This document shows, piece by piece, positions 25,463-37,815 of a stretch of 64,000 nucleotides of DNA (positions within the stretch are counted from its first letter, which is position 1; every line of letters starts with the position of its first letter). The stretch lies in the NCBI GenBank assembly GCA_963691815.1, contig OY829667.1, positions 9,222,321-9,286,320 on the forward strand, read 5' to 3'. A program made the translations under genes and the position numbers. The notes under the pieces are model-generated. The model saw nothing but the letters and a program-made list of their open reading frames with translations. It did no database searches and was not told the origin of the DNA. The DNA comes from Echiichthys vipera. Taxonomy: Eukaryota > Chordata > Actinopteri > Perciformes > Trachinidae.

Positions 25463-25679
25463 ATTGGGTCTTTAAGTCGGACGTCACACCCTTTCAAAAT
25501 ATTATTTCCAGGTCCAAAAAAAAACAAACAGCAATGGCCGAACCTCTGAACTTTTGTAACAACACTTCTCCCTTCAGTTAGACACCTTTTCATTGAAAGG
25601 AAAGCATTGTAGAAAAACTAGGCTCAGACCTGGAAATAGTACCTTGAAAGGGCGTTACATCACGAGTTAAAGACCGGAT
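25463..25679. mobile_element. 217 bp MITE-like element with about 53 bp inverted ends
   Basis: The left end (TGGGTCTTTAAGTCGG... CACACCCTTTCAAAATA... TTTCCAGGTC) is mirrored at the right end (GACCTGGAAATAG... TTGAAAGGG... GAGTTAAAGACCGGA). Arms agree at roughly four fifths of positions by eye. The interior of about 110 bp has no coding capacity. Confidence 0.75.
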
Positions 25680-26689
25680 TGGAGCTCAAGTTGGCAGAAG
25701 ACAGACATCCGAGGGTGAAGACGAAGGGTGAGTTACACGAAGATGGCAATGAAAATGTCAAACTGGAGAGACAAGATCTTCTGTTCATAAGAGTCGCTGC
25801 CGAATTTGTTATTCAAGGAACGGCAAAAAGACTCAGTTGTCTAAAGCCAAATTACAAACCGGCGAATATAATCCGTATGCAGTGTAACTCCAATCATCCC
25901 CTGCCTCCTGCACGCTCTACCCAGGTTCCAACCCTCACCTAAACTAACATGGAGTACCTCCTGATCCATGTGTGTGATTGCGAAACTTCGGACAATGATT
26001 CTCCTGATTGTCCAGAGTTTTTCTTTTCAGAATTCTTTGTGTGTAGTCTTTTGCTATTTTTATCATCTTTCACACACATTCACCCATCCTGAAATTGGCC
26101 ATTGCATGAGAACTGCTCCAAAAGCCGATGGAGGAAACATTATAATCGCTGGGCCAATCAAACAAAATTCAGGAAAAACAAATCCGGGAAGAGGAGGACA
26201 ATCTCAATCAAACGTGACAGAAGAGACACCGAGAAATCACGTGTGTGCCTGTGTGCACGCAAAATGTGTTGTCACTGATTATCCCTAAATCCTGGAGCCC
26301 TTAAGACTGCAGTGAAAGCACTCTACTTGGTCCCAGCAGGACTTGGATGCTTTTTGGACAGCTGATTGCAGAGTTGGCCACAATTTTTCTGTCATTTGTC
26401 CTTGTCTAACTCAAACTGAATGTGAGGTGGTCTTGTTTTAGCAATGCAAGAGAAGGACAAATTACTCACACTGTAAAATAATTAAGAATCTTATTTCTCC
26501 TCCCATCTTGTGTTTTGATTGATTGGTCTGTTGACTTGTTAGAGATTAGGTGTTTGGTCAAAAGGGGGTATTTGAAAAACCTGAAGGTAGTAATTGCAAC
26601 TGTTCTCAAATTCCTGTTTCGAGAAGATGCATGTTGTTACAATTGTATTATGGTGTGATTTGTGTTTGTCGTGTGGGGATGGCAATGAC
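25680..26689. other. Non-coding stretch, nothing recognised
   Basis: Frames of 87 and 106 codons (25679-25942 and 25968-26288, +) have no family resemblance or splice context. No clear repeat. Confidence 0.4.
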
Positions 26690-26870
26690 CACTTTCCACG
26701 ACTTTCCGCCACTATGGCTCAAATATGTCAATAACTATTGGATGGATTGACATTACATTTTGTACAGACATTCATGGTCCTCAGAGGAAACGGTCTACTG
26801 ACGTGATGATCCCCTAACTTTTCCTCCAGCGCTGCCATGAGGTTCAGATTTTTGTGTTGCAGTGAAGCGT
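26690..26870 (+). mobile_element. Relic of the family at 17361-17722
   Basis: AATAACTATTGGATGGATTG, TTTTGTACAGACATTCATGG, GATGATCCCCTAACTTTTCC and CGCTGCCATGAGGTTCAGAT match the left part of that family in order. Confidence 0.75.
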
Positions 26871-26875
26871 TTTGA

Positions 26876-27225
26876 CAACTAGGGGTGTCACTGTTTCGAT
26901 TCTAAATCGAAAAATCGATGGCAATCAAAAAGTACAGCCTCACAGAACCATTAGATCCGTAAATTTGAAACAGACAAAAATTCAAAATCTACAATTCATA
27001 TACAAAAAAATATTCCTTATTAGGGATACAGTGCACTCTGTCTTAGCTGCCATGCAATTTGTAAAGATCTCCTCATCGGCTCAACATTTTACCTTCAACA
27101 CAAAAACAATTCTTAAATCAAATTTTGTATTATATTTTAAATGTTCAAAGTTTATATTACTTTTGTTTGTTCACAATTTTATGTGCTTGAATTACAGATC
27201 ATTTTATCAGCGGCAGGTAGTGTAA
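26876..27225 (+). mobile_element. Possible DNA-transposon relic ('AGGGGTGTCACTGTTTCGAT')
   Basis: The start AGGGGTGTCACTG... CTAAATCGAAAAATCGATGG is of a type common in fish. The rest, up to about 27225, is A/T-rich without clear landmarks, so the right boundary is a guess. Confidence 0.35.
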
Positions 27226-27751
27226 TAATTACCCATACCTTTAATTGTATAAGAACAAAATCTGTAAGTTAATGCAAAAAAAACAGGTCTTGAGCTTTGG
27301 ATAATGGCTTTTATCAGATACCAGAAACCTCACTGCACACACACTTGCACACATATTCCACACTTTGGATTTATGGCAAAGCTATTTTTGGATGCCCACA
27401 GATCTTCATTTAGTATCAGCCATGAGTCTCATGGAGGAGACTTGATTTCTCGACCCATGTGATTAACTGTGATGACTCTGATCACATGAGAAGGGTCTAA
27501 TTTTAATCTCCGCTTATTTACTATGCCATGTTTACAGCATGAGCGTAAACGCGTCTTTAAATAGAATTCATGCCGAGCTCAGTTTGCAGACAGATATTAT
27601 TATTGCTCATACATCATGATGCTAACAGCCTGAGCACATACTATACATGTAGCCACACTCTGTAACCGGTGCTATTTTCTGATAGTCCCATCAATCAGGA
27701 CAGACAGACTGCTCTTAGCTGAGGCTATATTTTCACTTGACAGGGTGTGTT

Positions 27752-27755
<4 letters not shown>

Positions 27756-27844
<89 letters not shown>
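27756..27844. repeat. (TG)n microsatellite
   Basis: About 44 uninterrupted TG units. It generates long Val-Cys and Thr-His open frames on the two strands, which are artefacts. Confidence 0.98.
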
Positions 27845-27847
<3 letters not shown>

Positions 27848-27849
27848 TG

Positions 27850-30800
27850 TGTGCTTCTGAGAGTGACAGGTTTCTCAACACAGCGCAACGTTTAACGGGG
27901 AAAAGCGTGGAGGGCTCATGGCGGGTTGCAGTGGTCATGGTTTATTTGACAGGCTCTCTGGACACAAACCTGTCTACCAACTAGGTGCTGCGGTGACGAC
28001 TCACATCACTAATGGCACCAACACCAACCCCTGCCATTTTGTGAGTGTTCAACAGCAGCAGGGTCAACGGAGCCAGTGATTGTGGGGCTTACCCGTTACT
28101 CAAAAGGTATGAAGCCTACTCATTTGTCCAGGAAATGCTATTATCGTCTAGGATTTGCTCCATCTGTGCATGAAACAAATACATTGAGGGGTTTCCCGAG
28201 GCCTGGTGTGGGCGCTCGTTATGCGTGTGCTGATCAGGCAGAAGATTGGAGCACATTCATCAGACATTGCTCCAAGGATTTAGCAATCAACAACTCAACA
28301 GGGTACTTTTAATTACTATTTATATATAAAAGTTTCTATTTACTCCCTAATTTACTCAAAAATACCACAAGGAATAGATTAATTTGTGTGTTTTCAGACC
28401 AGAAAACACAACAGTAAAACTATGCAAGTCTTTGTAATTTTTGGCATTCCGCTGCTGTGATGTTCCCTCTGAGCTGATCGGCATTCGTTCTTGTTCCTTC
28501 GAAGCGTTTATTAGTCCAAAATATGTGAGTGAGTTTATCCATGCTGATTATTCAGACTCTCAAATTAAATATGTATTTCACAGCATCAAAGTGCGATGAA
28601 TAAATGTGCACCCTCGTTCACACAAGAGTGGTTTAAATCCACGTGTTTATTTTTTTTAGCATACAGTATGCCATTGTAAATTATGGTATATGAGATCTCC
28701 ATCCTACTTGATCAAGTTATGCATGTGAGGATGGCATTATGACATTGAATATGGATTAAGCAGCTGAAGAAGGATTCTGCTTTTATGAAAAGTGCTAAAT
28801 CCGCCATTTAAAAAACAAGACAAAAAAACAACAAAACAATGAAATACTGCTTATTTAGAAGCAGCAAAATGAATACAGTAACACACTTTAACTGTGTTGA
28901 CATTTTTCAAATGTTTTCACTGCAGATATGAGACAAAAATGGAAACATAATTAGTATATACTGCATTGCACAAGATAAAGTCTTGACCTACTGCAGTTGA
29001 TTTATTGTTTGTGCCATATAGCTCAGGGAAATACGGCTCATTTGGTTGTTCATATAATATGCATGCTTAAATGTAGTGGGATGTGGCAGCCTGCAGTGCT
29101 TTCAGCCCAGAGGAGAGAGGCAAGCTGAAGATGTGTTAAGCAACACACTATTGAATTTGAATATTTAACCAGCTTCCATTAAAACACTGATTAATCTGAG
29201 GGGCACTTCAGAAGCTGCCAGAGCATGGAAGAGATAATGAGGAGGCAGGGAGTGTGTTGGGTGACACACATGTTGGTGAAAGTATTTAAACTGTGGACAG
29301 GAACAATCATGAATTATAACCGGGCGTTAAAAATACAGGAAATACGGAAAAATAAAATAAATACTGACTCTCGGACCATACGATTATTATTGGTGTGTAT
29401 GTGTGTGTGTGTGTGGGGGGGGGGGGGGGTCTTCCCGGAATACATTTATATTTACGCTTTCAAGACACGATATTTCTTGGCTGAAGATTTTTCTACATAC
29501 ATTTCAAAGGGATTCGTACGGAAGCCCTAAAGGTCATACATACAAAGATTTTATTTCCTCCATTTTCCAGAGATAACAAGATAATTACTTTGAGAGATAA
29601 TGAATGAAATGTGATAGGCCTGAGATTTCCTTCACACCTGACATGTCATGCCTTGTAAAGACTTCTCATATCTTGAAGAACACTGTAGACATAACTGACA
29701 GATGATTTAAAATTGGTGATTTACTGTTATGAAATTAAAGTGCACTCTGTATATGCATTTGCACATTTATCCCATGTATTTATGTTGTTGTAATGTAATA
29801 TTGTTGACAATAAAGTTTGTTTAAAAAAAACAAAAAAAACCTATGTAGTTAATGAGGACATCAGGCTCTCTTAGACTGCTCCTCTGATAAAGCTGAAGCC
29901 TTATTAAACCGTCCTCTTAGATGACGCACACTAATGTGAACATTATCTCTAATAAAAAGGCATAAAGCTGTTTCAGCCTGTCAGGCCTTGATTGAAGAGA
30001 TATGTGATGATCGATATTCTACTGCTCGCTCCTCTGACATTGCTACACTGAATGATGTTTCCTGCATTGATTTAATAGACTACACTATCGTTTTGTTTTC
30101 TCCAGATCTCAAATTAGGAAAATGTTCTTGTTATCACGGAAAAATGAAGGGAATAAAATGTATGTATGTATGATCCTTTGGGGCTTCCATAGGTTTGCAT
30201 TACCAAACTAGATTTTTTTTTTCTTTTTCTTTTTTTTAAGAATCTAGGCAATCTGGGAGCCCTGCAAACATGGGCTCTTGTGTGCTTTAACCTGCACCGG
30301 GGCAAAGGCACCAGCTGTGGCTTCTGATATTTATGCTCCACTGCATTCCAAAAGGTAAAAGTTCACATGAAAAACATCTGGCGGTGTTGCCTGAGATTTG
30401 GTGTCTGACTGTGTGTCAAAATGAACATGTTTACTTTCTTAGCTTTGCCTCAACACTGTTAGTACGTCATACGGTTGATTTGGCTCGTGTTGGTGATAGA
30501 TACGGTTTAGCCAATCAGCAACCAGTATTTTCAGCCCTTCCCAAAAGATTTCCAAACAAGAGTTCCCAGATGGATATGTTGAGCAAATGAGCAAACGACT
30601 TTCCCTAAAATCAAATGTGCAACAGTTAGTGATGCTTTTTACGTCCTTTCCTTTCTTTCTTTCTTCAGACCTCCTATCAATCAAATCTCCTACCTTGGAG
30701 ATAAGGTCCCAGAGGCACGCCTGCACTTACATCTAACCAAAGTGGCCGCTAGAAACAATCTATCTCAGGTCACGCGTTACGATCGGGGGGGAGGGGGAGA

Positions 30801-31780
30801 CACCAGAGTATAAAAAACACCGGCCTCAAACCAATCTGCCAATCCAAAGCTTTACAGGCGTGTTGCGCCTAGTTACATGTTGCTAGGCTATGATTGGACA
30901 ATCTCTGTTTGGGATGGGAGTTCAGGGAACAGGGAATAGTAAATTCCTGAACACATACTTTACATGATACACACATGACTCCTCTAAAATCACCCGACTC
31001 TGTCTTTCTGTCAACTTTCTGATGGAGCTACAATTGGAGAGTTGACTACTGACAGAGGTAAAAGAACCATCGTGGAAGCTCCTAACCCAGAATAAAAAGC
31101 TTGATTGTGGGATAACTGTGACCTTAATGTTGCTCAGGGTTGTTTTTTGTGTGTGTGTTGTCGGACATATTTATATATGCACATATAGTTTGGCCTTTCA
31201 AAATGAAAAATGCTTGTTGCTTACCATTAATCTCCACTGCTAAATACAGCTCACCTTGCAAATTTCCGTACAGTTACAAAGACACCACTCTTAAAAGCAG
31301 CCTAGCTCTGCCTTTGCATTGCTCAAGGGCACATTGAAAACATGTTGGTTATTCACTTCCTCCCACGCAGGTTTCATGCATATTCTGTTTGCACGATGAG
31401 CAACATTCTAGTCACAAGCTTCCCTGACCTTTAAGCTCCGGCCGCATTTAAGAGCAATGCAAGCTTTAAAAATGCAAGCCGTGACCTCTCTTCACAGGCC
31501 AATCGTACGGAGCATTACAACAGATATATGTTCATTCAGACAATCGGATGGCTAGTGGCATGTACAGATGTTACCTACGCCCAGGAGATGCTTTGATTGG
31601 CAGGTCCAGATGTTGGAAAAACACTTTAGAAGCTAATCAGTGGGAGATGCACAAGCTGTTGCAGAATGTTGTAAATGCACACATGGGGCTGCATGGGGAG
31701 GTATATTAATTACATGTGATGGAAGTGACAGATTTTTTACAAGAGCTTTATTGTGTTATTAATGATGATTCAAATTTTTG
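27850..31780. other. Non-coding stretch, no gene seen
   Basis: Contains a G homopolymer at 29415-29429 after a TG run and an AATAAA followed by an A-rich stretch (29810-29840), possibly the tail of an old retrocopy. No coding signal; the longest frames are unremarkable. Confidence 0.4.
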
Positions 31781-31782
31781 AA

Positions 31783-31795
31783 CCCCCCCCCCCTC

Positions 31796-31859
<64 letters not shown>
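31783..31859. repeat. Poly-C followed by (AC)n microsatellite
   Basis: Eleven C from 31783, CT-C interruption, then about 30 AC units. Confidence 0.97.
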
Positions 31860-31864
<5 letters not shown>

Positions 31865-31869
31865 AAAAC

Positions 31870-33480
31870 CAATCCTACAGCGCAATGGCATCTCAGAAGA
31901 GATACCTGAGGCGCCATGCCTTTCTCTACAGAAGAAACATTGTCATGGCAACGGGCTGAAGCGGCAGGCTAATGGCCTTCTTACCAATTGAATCCAAATG
32001 ACTCTCAAAGACCAACGGCTGACTCCCCAACCTGTCGTGCTACAGATGCAGAGGTAAACGTGGCTCGCCTTGGTCCCTGAGATTTACACAAATGTGGTAA
32101 ACAAACACAAGCATGCACACGCACACACAGACACACACGAAAATGCAAATACCAAATGAAAATTGAGAATTTACTATTTCACTGTACGATATGATAAACT
32201 TGTTCAAATATATGCTCTGTGTGTTTATATGCACATACAAACATACTCCATCATGTTGACAGGTTCATAAGAAGATTACTGGACACACACACATACATAC
32301 ACACAAACACACAAAGCTGTCCCAGTTGAATCCATCTTCATTTGCTGCTTTTGAGAGCAGCCCTGAGATTCAACTCCATTCTCCACCATAACTCATCTTT
32401 ATCCCTCCAGATGCTGCTCGATGGCTGTCTCCGCCGTCTGAACCGAGCAGCAACATTTCCCACAACCAGCGGCGAGGACACCATCTTCATTCTCAATCAT
32501 TTCCCTACAGATTAAACCGTTTTTATGCCAAATGTTGAAGGAGAAAGTACTGCCTGATCTGAGAGACTTCCTGAGGGCAACACAACAACATGACTTATCT
32601 GAGGTTGGTGGGTAACATACCTGCCACACATTTTTCTCGTGTTTCTCCGGTATTTCAAAACCATCTCCCGGCCCCCTATACCATTTTGATGTTTCTCTCA
32701 GGAAACTTCTGTAGTCTTCATACAGGGATGCATAATATTTTGCATGTTTGTCTGACATCTCCCATGTTGCCAGATCATCTGTGAAACTGATGGTAAAATG
32801 CAGAACACTATACTACCATAATGTGGGAACTGTATTCATTGTTTTGTGTTCCACTGTGAGAAGAGAGACCTTTACCTTTGTTTTGGAAAACCCGGAGATA
32901 ACTACTTGTTTTCTAAATATATATAGGATGGTGTTTGGCCTAAATTTAAGCAAAGTGTGTATAGTTGTTTTTTAGCGTACCTCCCTGTGATCTCCAAAAT
33001 TACACTGAGAGCAGTGAGAGTAAAACAATAAAGTTGTGGGTCAAACACCTAAATAATGAGCTGGAACCTGCTATAAAACTTTGTCAGGGGAGCTGCAGAT
33101 TCAGGTTATAATTCTCTGTAGGTTCATCAATACTGTACAAGCAACCTCTTTCACAATGTTATTTGATACATAAAATTTTTTATTTACAGCCGCTTTAAAA
33201 ATATTGGCATGGGACGCGTGGTTTCCTTTGTGAACGGAACATATGCATGAAGAAGAGCGGGGGAAAAGTCCTTTTCTGTAAGTTTTATGTATGAAGGTTA
33301 TATTTCCACATCATTTCTATTTATATTTTTCAACTAAAACCATATGAACGCAATATCACTCTTGCATTTGAATGTTCTTTTACCCATAAATGCAAGGCTC
33401 GGATTAATACCCACCCATCTGGTTGTAATTTTTGGAAGCAAAGTATAGTTAATTATAAATAGGTTGTCTTTTTACAATAC
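31870..33480. other. Non-coding stretch, no gene seen
   Basis: The minus-strand frame at 32399-32758 (119 codons) has no start context, splice sites or recognised family. Part of it (about 32580-32770) may be an old repeat. CA-rich patches occur at 32100-32140 and 32283-32310. Confidence 0.4.
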
Positions 33481-33483
33481 AGC

Positions 33484-33603
<120 letters not shown>

Positions 33604-34470
33604 TTTGAGACTGCTTGTGTCTGAGCCTACGCAGGCAGGTGTGCTGAGTGTGATTAATACTTTGGAAGAGAACAAAATTAGATTAGAAAGATGTGTACTT
33701 GCTTTTCCCCCCCTGCAAATGGTACCAGGGGCAGAAACAAACATACAATACAAATGCGGTAATATAAGCACATTAGGCCCGTGTTGAATGAGACAGTGAA
33801 ATAATGCAATATTTCACATTGCGAGCTAATATAAAAAGGGGATGGGAGCAGAGCTGTGGTTATATATAATTCAGAAAGCTGGGGTGGGCTAACAGTTCTG
33901 AAGGCCTATGATCTGCTGGGGGATTTGGCAAACTAATCTAAGCTAAGGCTAGACTGGGCTGCACTAAGCCAGCTGGTAATAAGAGAGTTGGTAGAGAGTA
34001 ATCTGTCTGTGTGCCAAACTGGCGCAATCCTGCGGGAGCTCATTAGCTTAGCATTCTGCCTCAGTGGTCCTGCCTTCAGTGAATGGGAGCACAAAGACAG
34101 AAACAAGCACTTGTCGTGCTGCCTCCCACAGATCATTCTTCTGCCCATTTTCTCTCTTTCCTTTCTGGCTCTCTATCCTTCTTTTTTTATTATACTTTCC
34201 CATCTAACTTTTTTCACCAAGTAAGGGGAACCATCATGCTCATGTTTGGGTACTTGTATTTTGGGTTTCCACTAGAACATGTTTTTCTACAATTTCCCAG
34301 CTTGGAATCAATAAAGTATTTATATTCTATTCTATCCTATTTACAAGCTTTAATGTTTATTTTTTTCTCATACTGTCTGTCTGAATATATTCACTCTCTT
34401 TCTGAAACGCTCCGTTTTAGCACCTGTCTCTTTAAGATTTGCAAATGTGTATTACTCTGGAGTATAGACT
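33604..34470. other. Non-coding stretch, nothing firm
   Basis: The segment AATCAATAAAGTATTTATATTCTATTCTATCC (34307 on, shown here only as landmarks AATCAATAAAGTATTT and CTATTCTATCC) resembles a LINE-type 3' tail also seen at 45565-45600. No gene seen. Confidence 0.35.
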
Positions 34471-34960
34471 GTATGTAGCCTCTATGTCGAGGTCCGTTCT
34501 CTCAGATTGATCCAATCTTATTTGCCTATGGGAGTTGCCATCTTGTCAGACTTTGACTCCACCTCATTTCCTCTTACCAAAAAAGGGCATTGATGTGACA
34601 TTGGGGGTGGGAGATACGTCCATCTGGCTGACGTATACCTCTAAAGAGAAGCAGCTAGCTGTAACTCAAGAGGCCAAGCCCCTAATTATTGATAAAAGTT
34701 AACCTCCAATAAAATAAAAACTAGCCTGGTACAAAAAAGTCACTCCCCTCAGTGTTGTCATGGAAATATGACCTAAACATACTGACTAGAATGTTTTTTT
34801 TGTATCAGACCTTAAATAGTTTAACCCTGTTTAACATGGGGGTCAATGAGAAATGACTCTACTATGAAACTTGCCCCTAGTGGCCAGTGGACAAATTGCA
34901 GTTTTTGGCACTTCCTAATTGGATCCACCAGGAAATTGCTCAGGATGGACGCAACTGGAA
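34471..34960 (-). mobile_element. 'CCTGGTAC' family relic, long minus-strand copy
   Basis: Contains, on the + strand, GTTCTCTCAGATTGATCCAA, GACTTTGACTCCACCTCATT, CATCTGGCTGACGTATACCT, AACTCAAGAGGCCAAGCCCC, the 85 bp palindromic-ended unit (34725-34809), ACATGGGGGTCAATGAGAAA and GCCCCTAGTGGCCAGTGGAC. It is the most complete copy for comparison. Confidence 0.8.
34725..34809. mobile_element. Second copy of the 85 bp palindromic-ended unit
   Basis: Begins CCTGGTACAAAAAAG and ends TTTTTTTTGTATCAGAC, with the interior the reverse complement of that at 1048-1132 and the same length. Confidence 0.55.
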
Positions 34961-35009
34961 CGACCTTCAACTGATCAAAGCAACAAAACAATGTAGCGCT
35001 GAGCAACAC

Positions 35010-35412
35010 ATTCAAGTTGAGGGGGTGTTTAGTCTGTTTTGAAGCAGGAAAACAATAAAAGCCAGGTCACAAAATGTCTCAGCTAAAAAGTGCACTAAAA
35101 TGTGTTTCTGAAAACATTTAAGGCAAGAAATTGGCAATTCAACAGATTCTTAATTCATATTCGATAAGTGCTGACTAGTTTGAATTTGATCGAGTTTTGT
35201 TTTGTGTTTTGTGAGCTTGGTAAGTTGCACTGGAAGTAAGTAAATGAAACATGAGCTCTGCGGATTCTTCTGTCTCCCAGGCTATGTGACTGTCTAATAC
35301 TGACTGGATTGTCTTGTTTCACAGTTTGCGGCTTGGCATGCACCCCAGCTACCCAAATGTATGTTTCCAAGCACTGAAAAAAAGTGAGTTTTTCATGATA
35401 GGTCCTTTTTAA
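35010..35412 (+). mobile_element. Probable non-autonomous DNA-transposon relic ending 'CATGATAGGTCCTTTTT'
   Basis: Landmarks AAAATGTGTTTCTGAAAACA, AAACATGAGCTCTGC, TTCACAGTTTGCGGC, CACTGAAAAAAAGTGAG and TTTTTCATGATAGGTCC are those of a repeat type common in fish. The left boundary is uncertain. Confidence 0.5.
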
Positions 35413-37215
35413 AGTCAGCCCACAAAAAGCCCATCAATGAGCCAAACAGTTCTTTCAAGAACTCCCAACCTGGCCCTCCACCAAAGAGATCCTCCTCTGA
35501 CTGAAGCTCCCTCCCTCAGCTCCCCTCTCACTGTGTGTTTCACTTTAATGGCAGCTCAAATGGAAAAAAAGAATCCCAGGCTTAACGGTTTTCTCCTTTT
35601 TTGTCGAAGCTTTAGTGCACAATCTGCCCTCTCTGCCTGACAGCAAGAGAGATTTACATCTTCACTGTGCAGCCGCGGAGTAACTCCTCCCCGGCTATAC
35701 AAAAGACAGGTGAGCCAACAGTCGAGGATCGTGGTTAATAGGCGTGTAGAGGTGAAAGCTTCTCACCGGAAATGATGCTCTGCTGCATCTCGGCGGCGCC
35801 GTTTGACAGCAATGACTCAGACCCACCTGTGGATTCTGATATATGGAGTTTAATTAGAGGCTTTTTAACTGAGATGTCAACTGTTTGGGGCTGGTTATTA
35901 AGACGGGATTGCCTGCACTGCCTTAATGATGAAGAACTGAGCATGCAACCTCTGTGGAAATCAAGCCTCACTCTCGGATCGGGTTTCCTCTTACAAAAAA
36001 AGTGCTCTTTGTGACGTATGGATTGTTTAAAGAGGCCACCATGCTTGAAACTAATAATTCATGTTTATGTGCACATGCATAGGGGAGTAGATCCCAACGC
36101 TTTCTCTGAGCGATTACCTGTCATTGTGATGATACCATGGGAAAAGAACAGACACGAGAGTGGCGTGAAAAATTAAAGTGCACGGAAATACCAGTTTTAT
36201 GAGCTCTGTGAATGTATGTTTTATTTAGCAGTTCTTAGAGTGCAACGTAACCGATCAAAGCTCTCACGCCTCCACTGTTGGGAATTTTTTATGTGTTCCA
36301 GGAAGGAAAGTTGTCACTGCTTCCCTCTCATCAAAAAAAAGCTTTTGATCATTTACAATCACAGCGCGGCATGAGTTATTCTGCTCGACACACGCATTCA
36401 CACATATCATGCGCACTACACTAGGTAGCTGGATTATTAATCAAGAGATTTGCGAGTCATCGCCTGAGCAATTTGTTCACATGCACCCAAAGATACGAAC
36501 TTTAACAAAAATGTGCCTGCATACTGTACATTACATAACAAGACATAACTAAATGAGCAGTTAAAACCCTTCCAGCACTATGGTTTTGTGTCTTACCGGA
36601 GATATCGTCCTGTGAATTACAGAATAGTACAGAGTGAACTAAATCCGATGAGCGTAACCGGCCGGGATCAACAGGGGAGGACCGGGGATCACAGCCCAAT
36701 CCTCTCTGACATACTTCACATGCATTTCTGCCATCCCGTTGAAGCTGTCAGATGTTGCACACGCTGAGAAGAAGGAACATTTCTTGAAGCTTTGCTGGGG
36801 GTAAAAAAAAAAAAAAAAGGGGGAAAAAAAAGGGGGAAAGACTTTCTGTCAGTTTTGAGCACAAGCCGAAGTACAGTGGAGGGACACGCACCCTGGGGGC
36901 GAGGATATCTTTGAAGTGTGGCTACATCAAAGCACACACGCTTTCATACTCATTTTCTATCTTTCCCTACCCCCCTCCATTCATCATTGCTTGTGTTTAC
37001 AGCTCCCTCACAGTGAATGAAATGAAGGCAGTGATTGGCATACATACTGACGGCTTTGTCTACCTGGAGCAACCGGAAAGCTACACACCTGAGCTTAGGC
37101 CCGTGTGGAAATGAAGCTTTAGGTACACACTGCAGCCCAGGGTCATAATGCTGAAACCACACCAAGCAGTGTTGCTAGCAATGTGCGGCTCGCTGCAATA
37201 ATTACATCCTCCTGC
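35413..37215. other. Non-coding stretch; candidate conserved element
   Basis: The part at 35735-36015 lacks repeat features and mixes GC-rich and TAAT-containing sequence. Its open frames on both strands (78-80 codons) show no protein family. It could be a regulatory element. A G/A tract at 36800-36840 is low complexity. Confidence 0.3.
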
Positions 37216-37585
37216 AGTTTGCTGTGTGGCCACTAGAGGCAGTTTGCACAATAGAGCAATTTCTCATTGACCCCCATGTTAAACAGGTGGTTTTCACAGG
37301 CCTAAAACTAGAATGTTTTTTTGCTAGTTTTTATTTTATTGGAGGTTAAAATGAATGAATAATTAGGGGCGTGGCCTCTTGAGTGACAGCGGACTCTGAG
37401 GTATAGGTGTGCCAGATGGACGTATCTCCCTCCCCCAACGTCACATACATGCCCTTTATTTGTAGGAGGAAATGAGGCGGAGTCAAAGTCTGACAAGATG
37501 ACAACTCCCGTAGGCGAAGACAATTGGATCAAGTTGAGAGAACAGACCTCGACATAGAGGCGACGCCCACTTTTTATAGAGTCTT
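37216..37585 (+). mobile_element. 'CCTGGTAC' family relic lacking the inner unit
   Basis: Same landmarks as at 938-1565 (TTTCTCATTGACCC, AATAATTAGG, CCTCTTGAGTGACAGC, GAGGCGGAGTCAAAGTCTGA, TTGGATCAAGTTGAGAGAAC). At the position of the 85 bp unit only CTAGAATGTTTTTTT remains. Confidence 0.8.
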
Positions 37586-37815
37586 TGCTAACATGTCACA
37601 GGACTGTTTACTGATTGGCTGCGGGGTTTGTTCCGACAGCAATTTGCCGCCAAAACTTAAACCATCCCGAACTATTAGTTTGGCTGCTCGCTAAACATAG
37701 ATACATCACCTTGTCCATTGCTCTGATTGGACGTAGTTCTATCCAATTGCATGAAGTGGTATTTTGAACTGCACGCATTGGTGCTGCCCTATGTAGGGTC
37801 TGGATTTCCAGGCTA
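37586..37815. mobile_element. Possible repeat relic ending 'GTCTGGATTTCCAGGCTAG'
   Basis: TACTGATTGGCTGC..., TGCTCTGATTGGACGTAG, TGCCCTATGTAGGGTCTGGA resemble a fish repeat type that I recall, but only one copy is in the window. Confidence 0.35.

Noticed and set aside
32399..32758. 119-codon minus-strand frame
   Set aside because: No recognised family, no splice sites or promoter; part of it looks like an old repeat.
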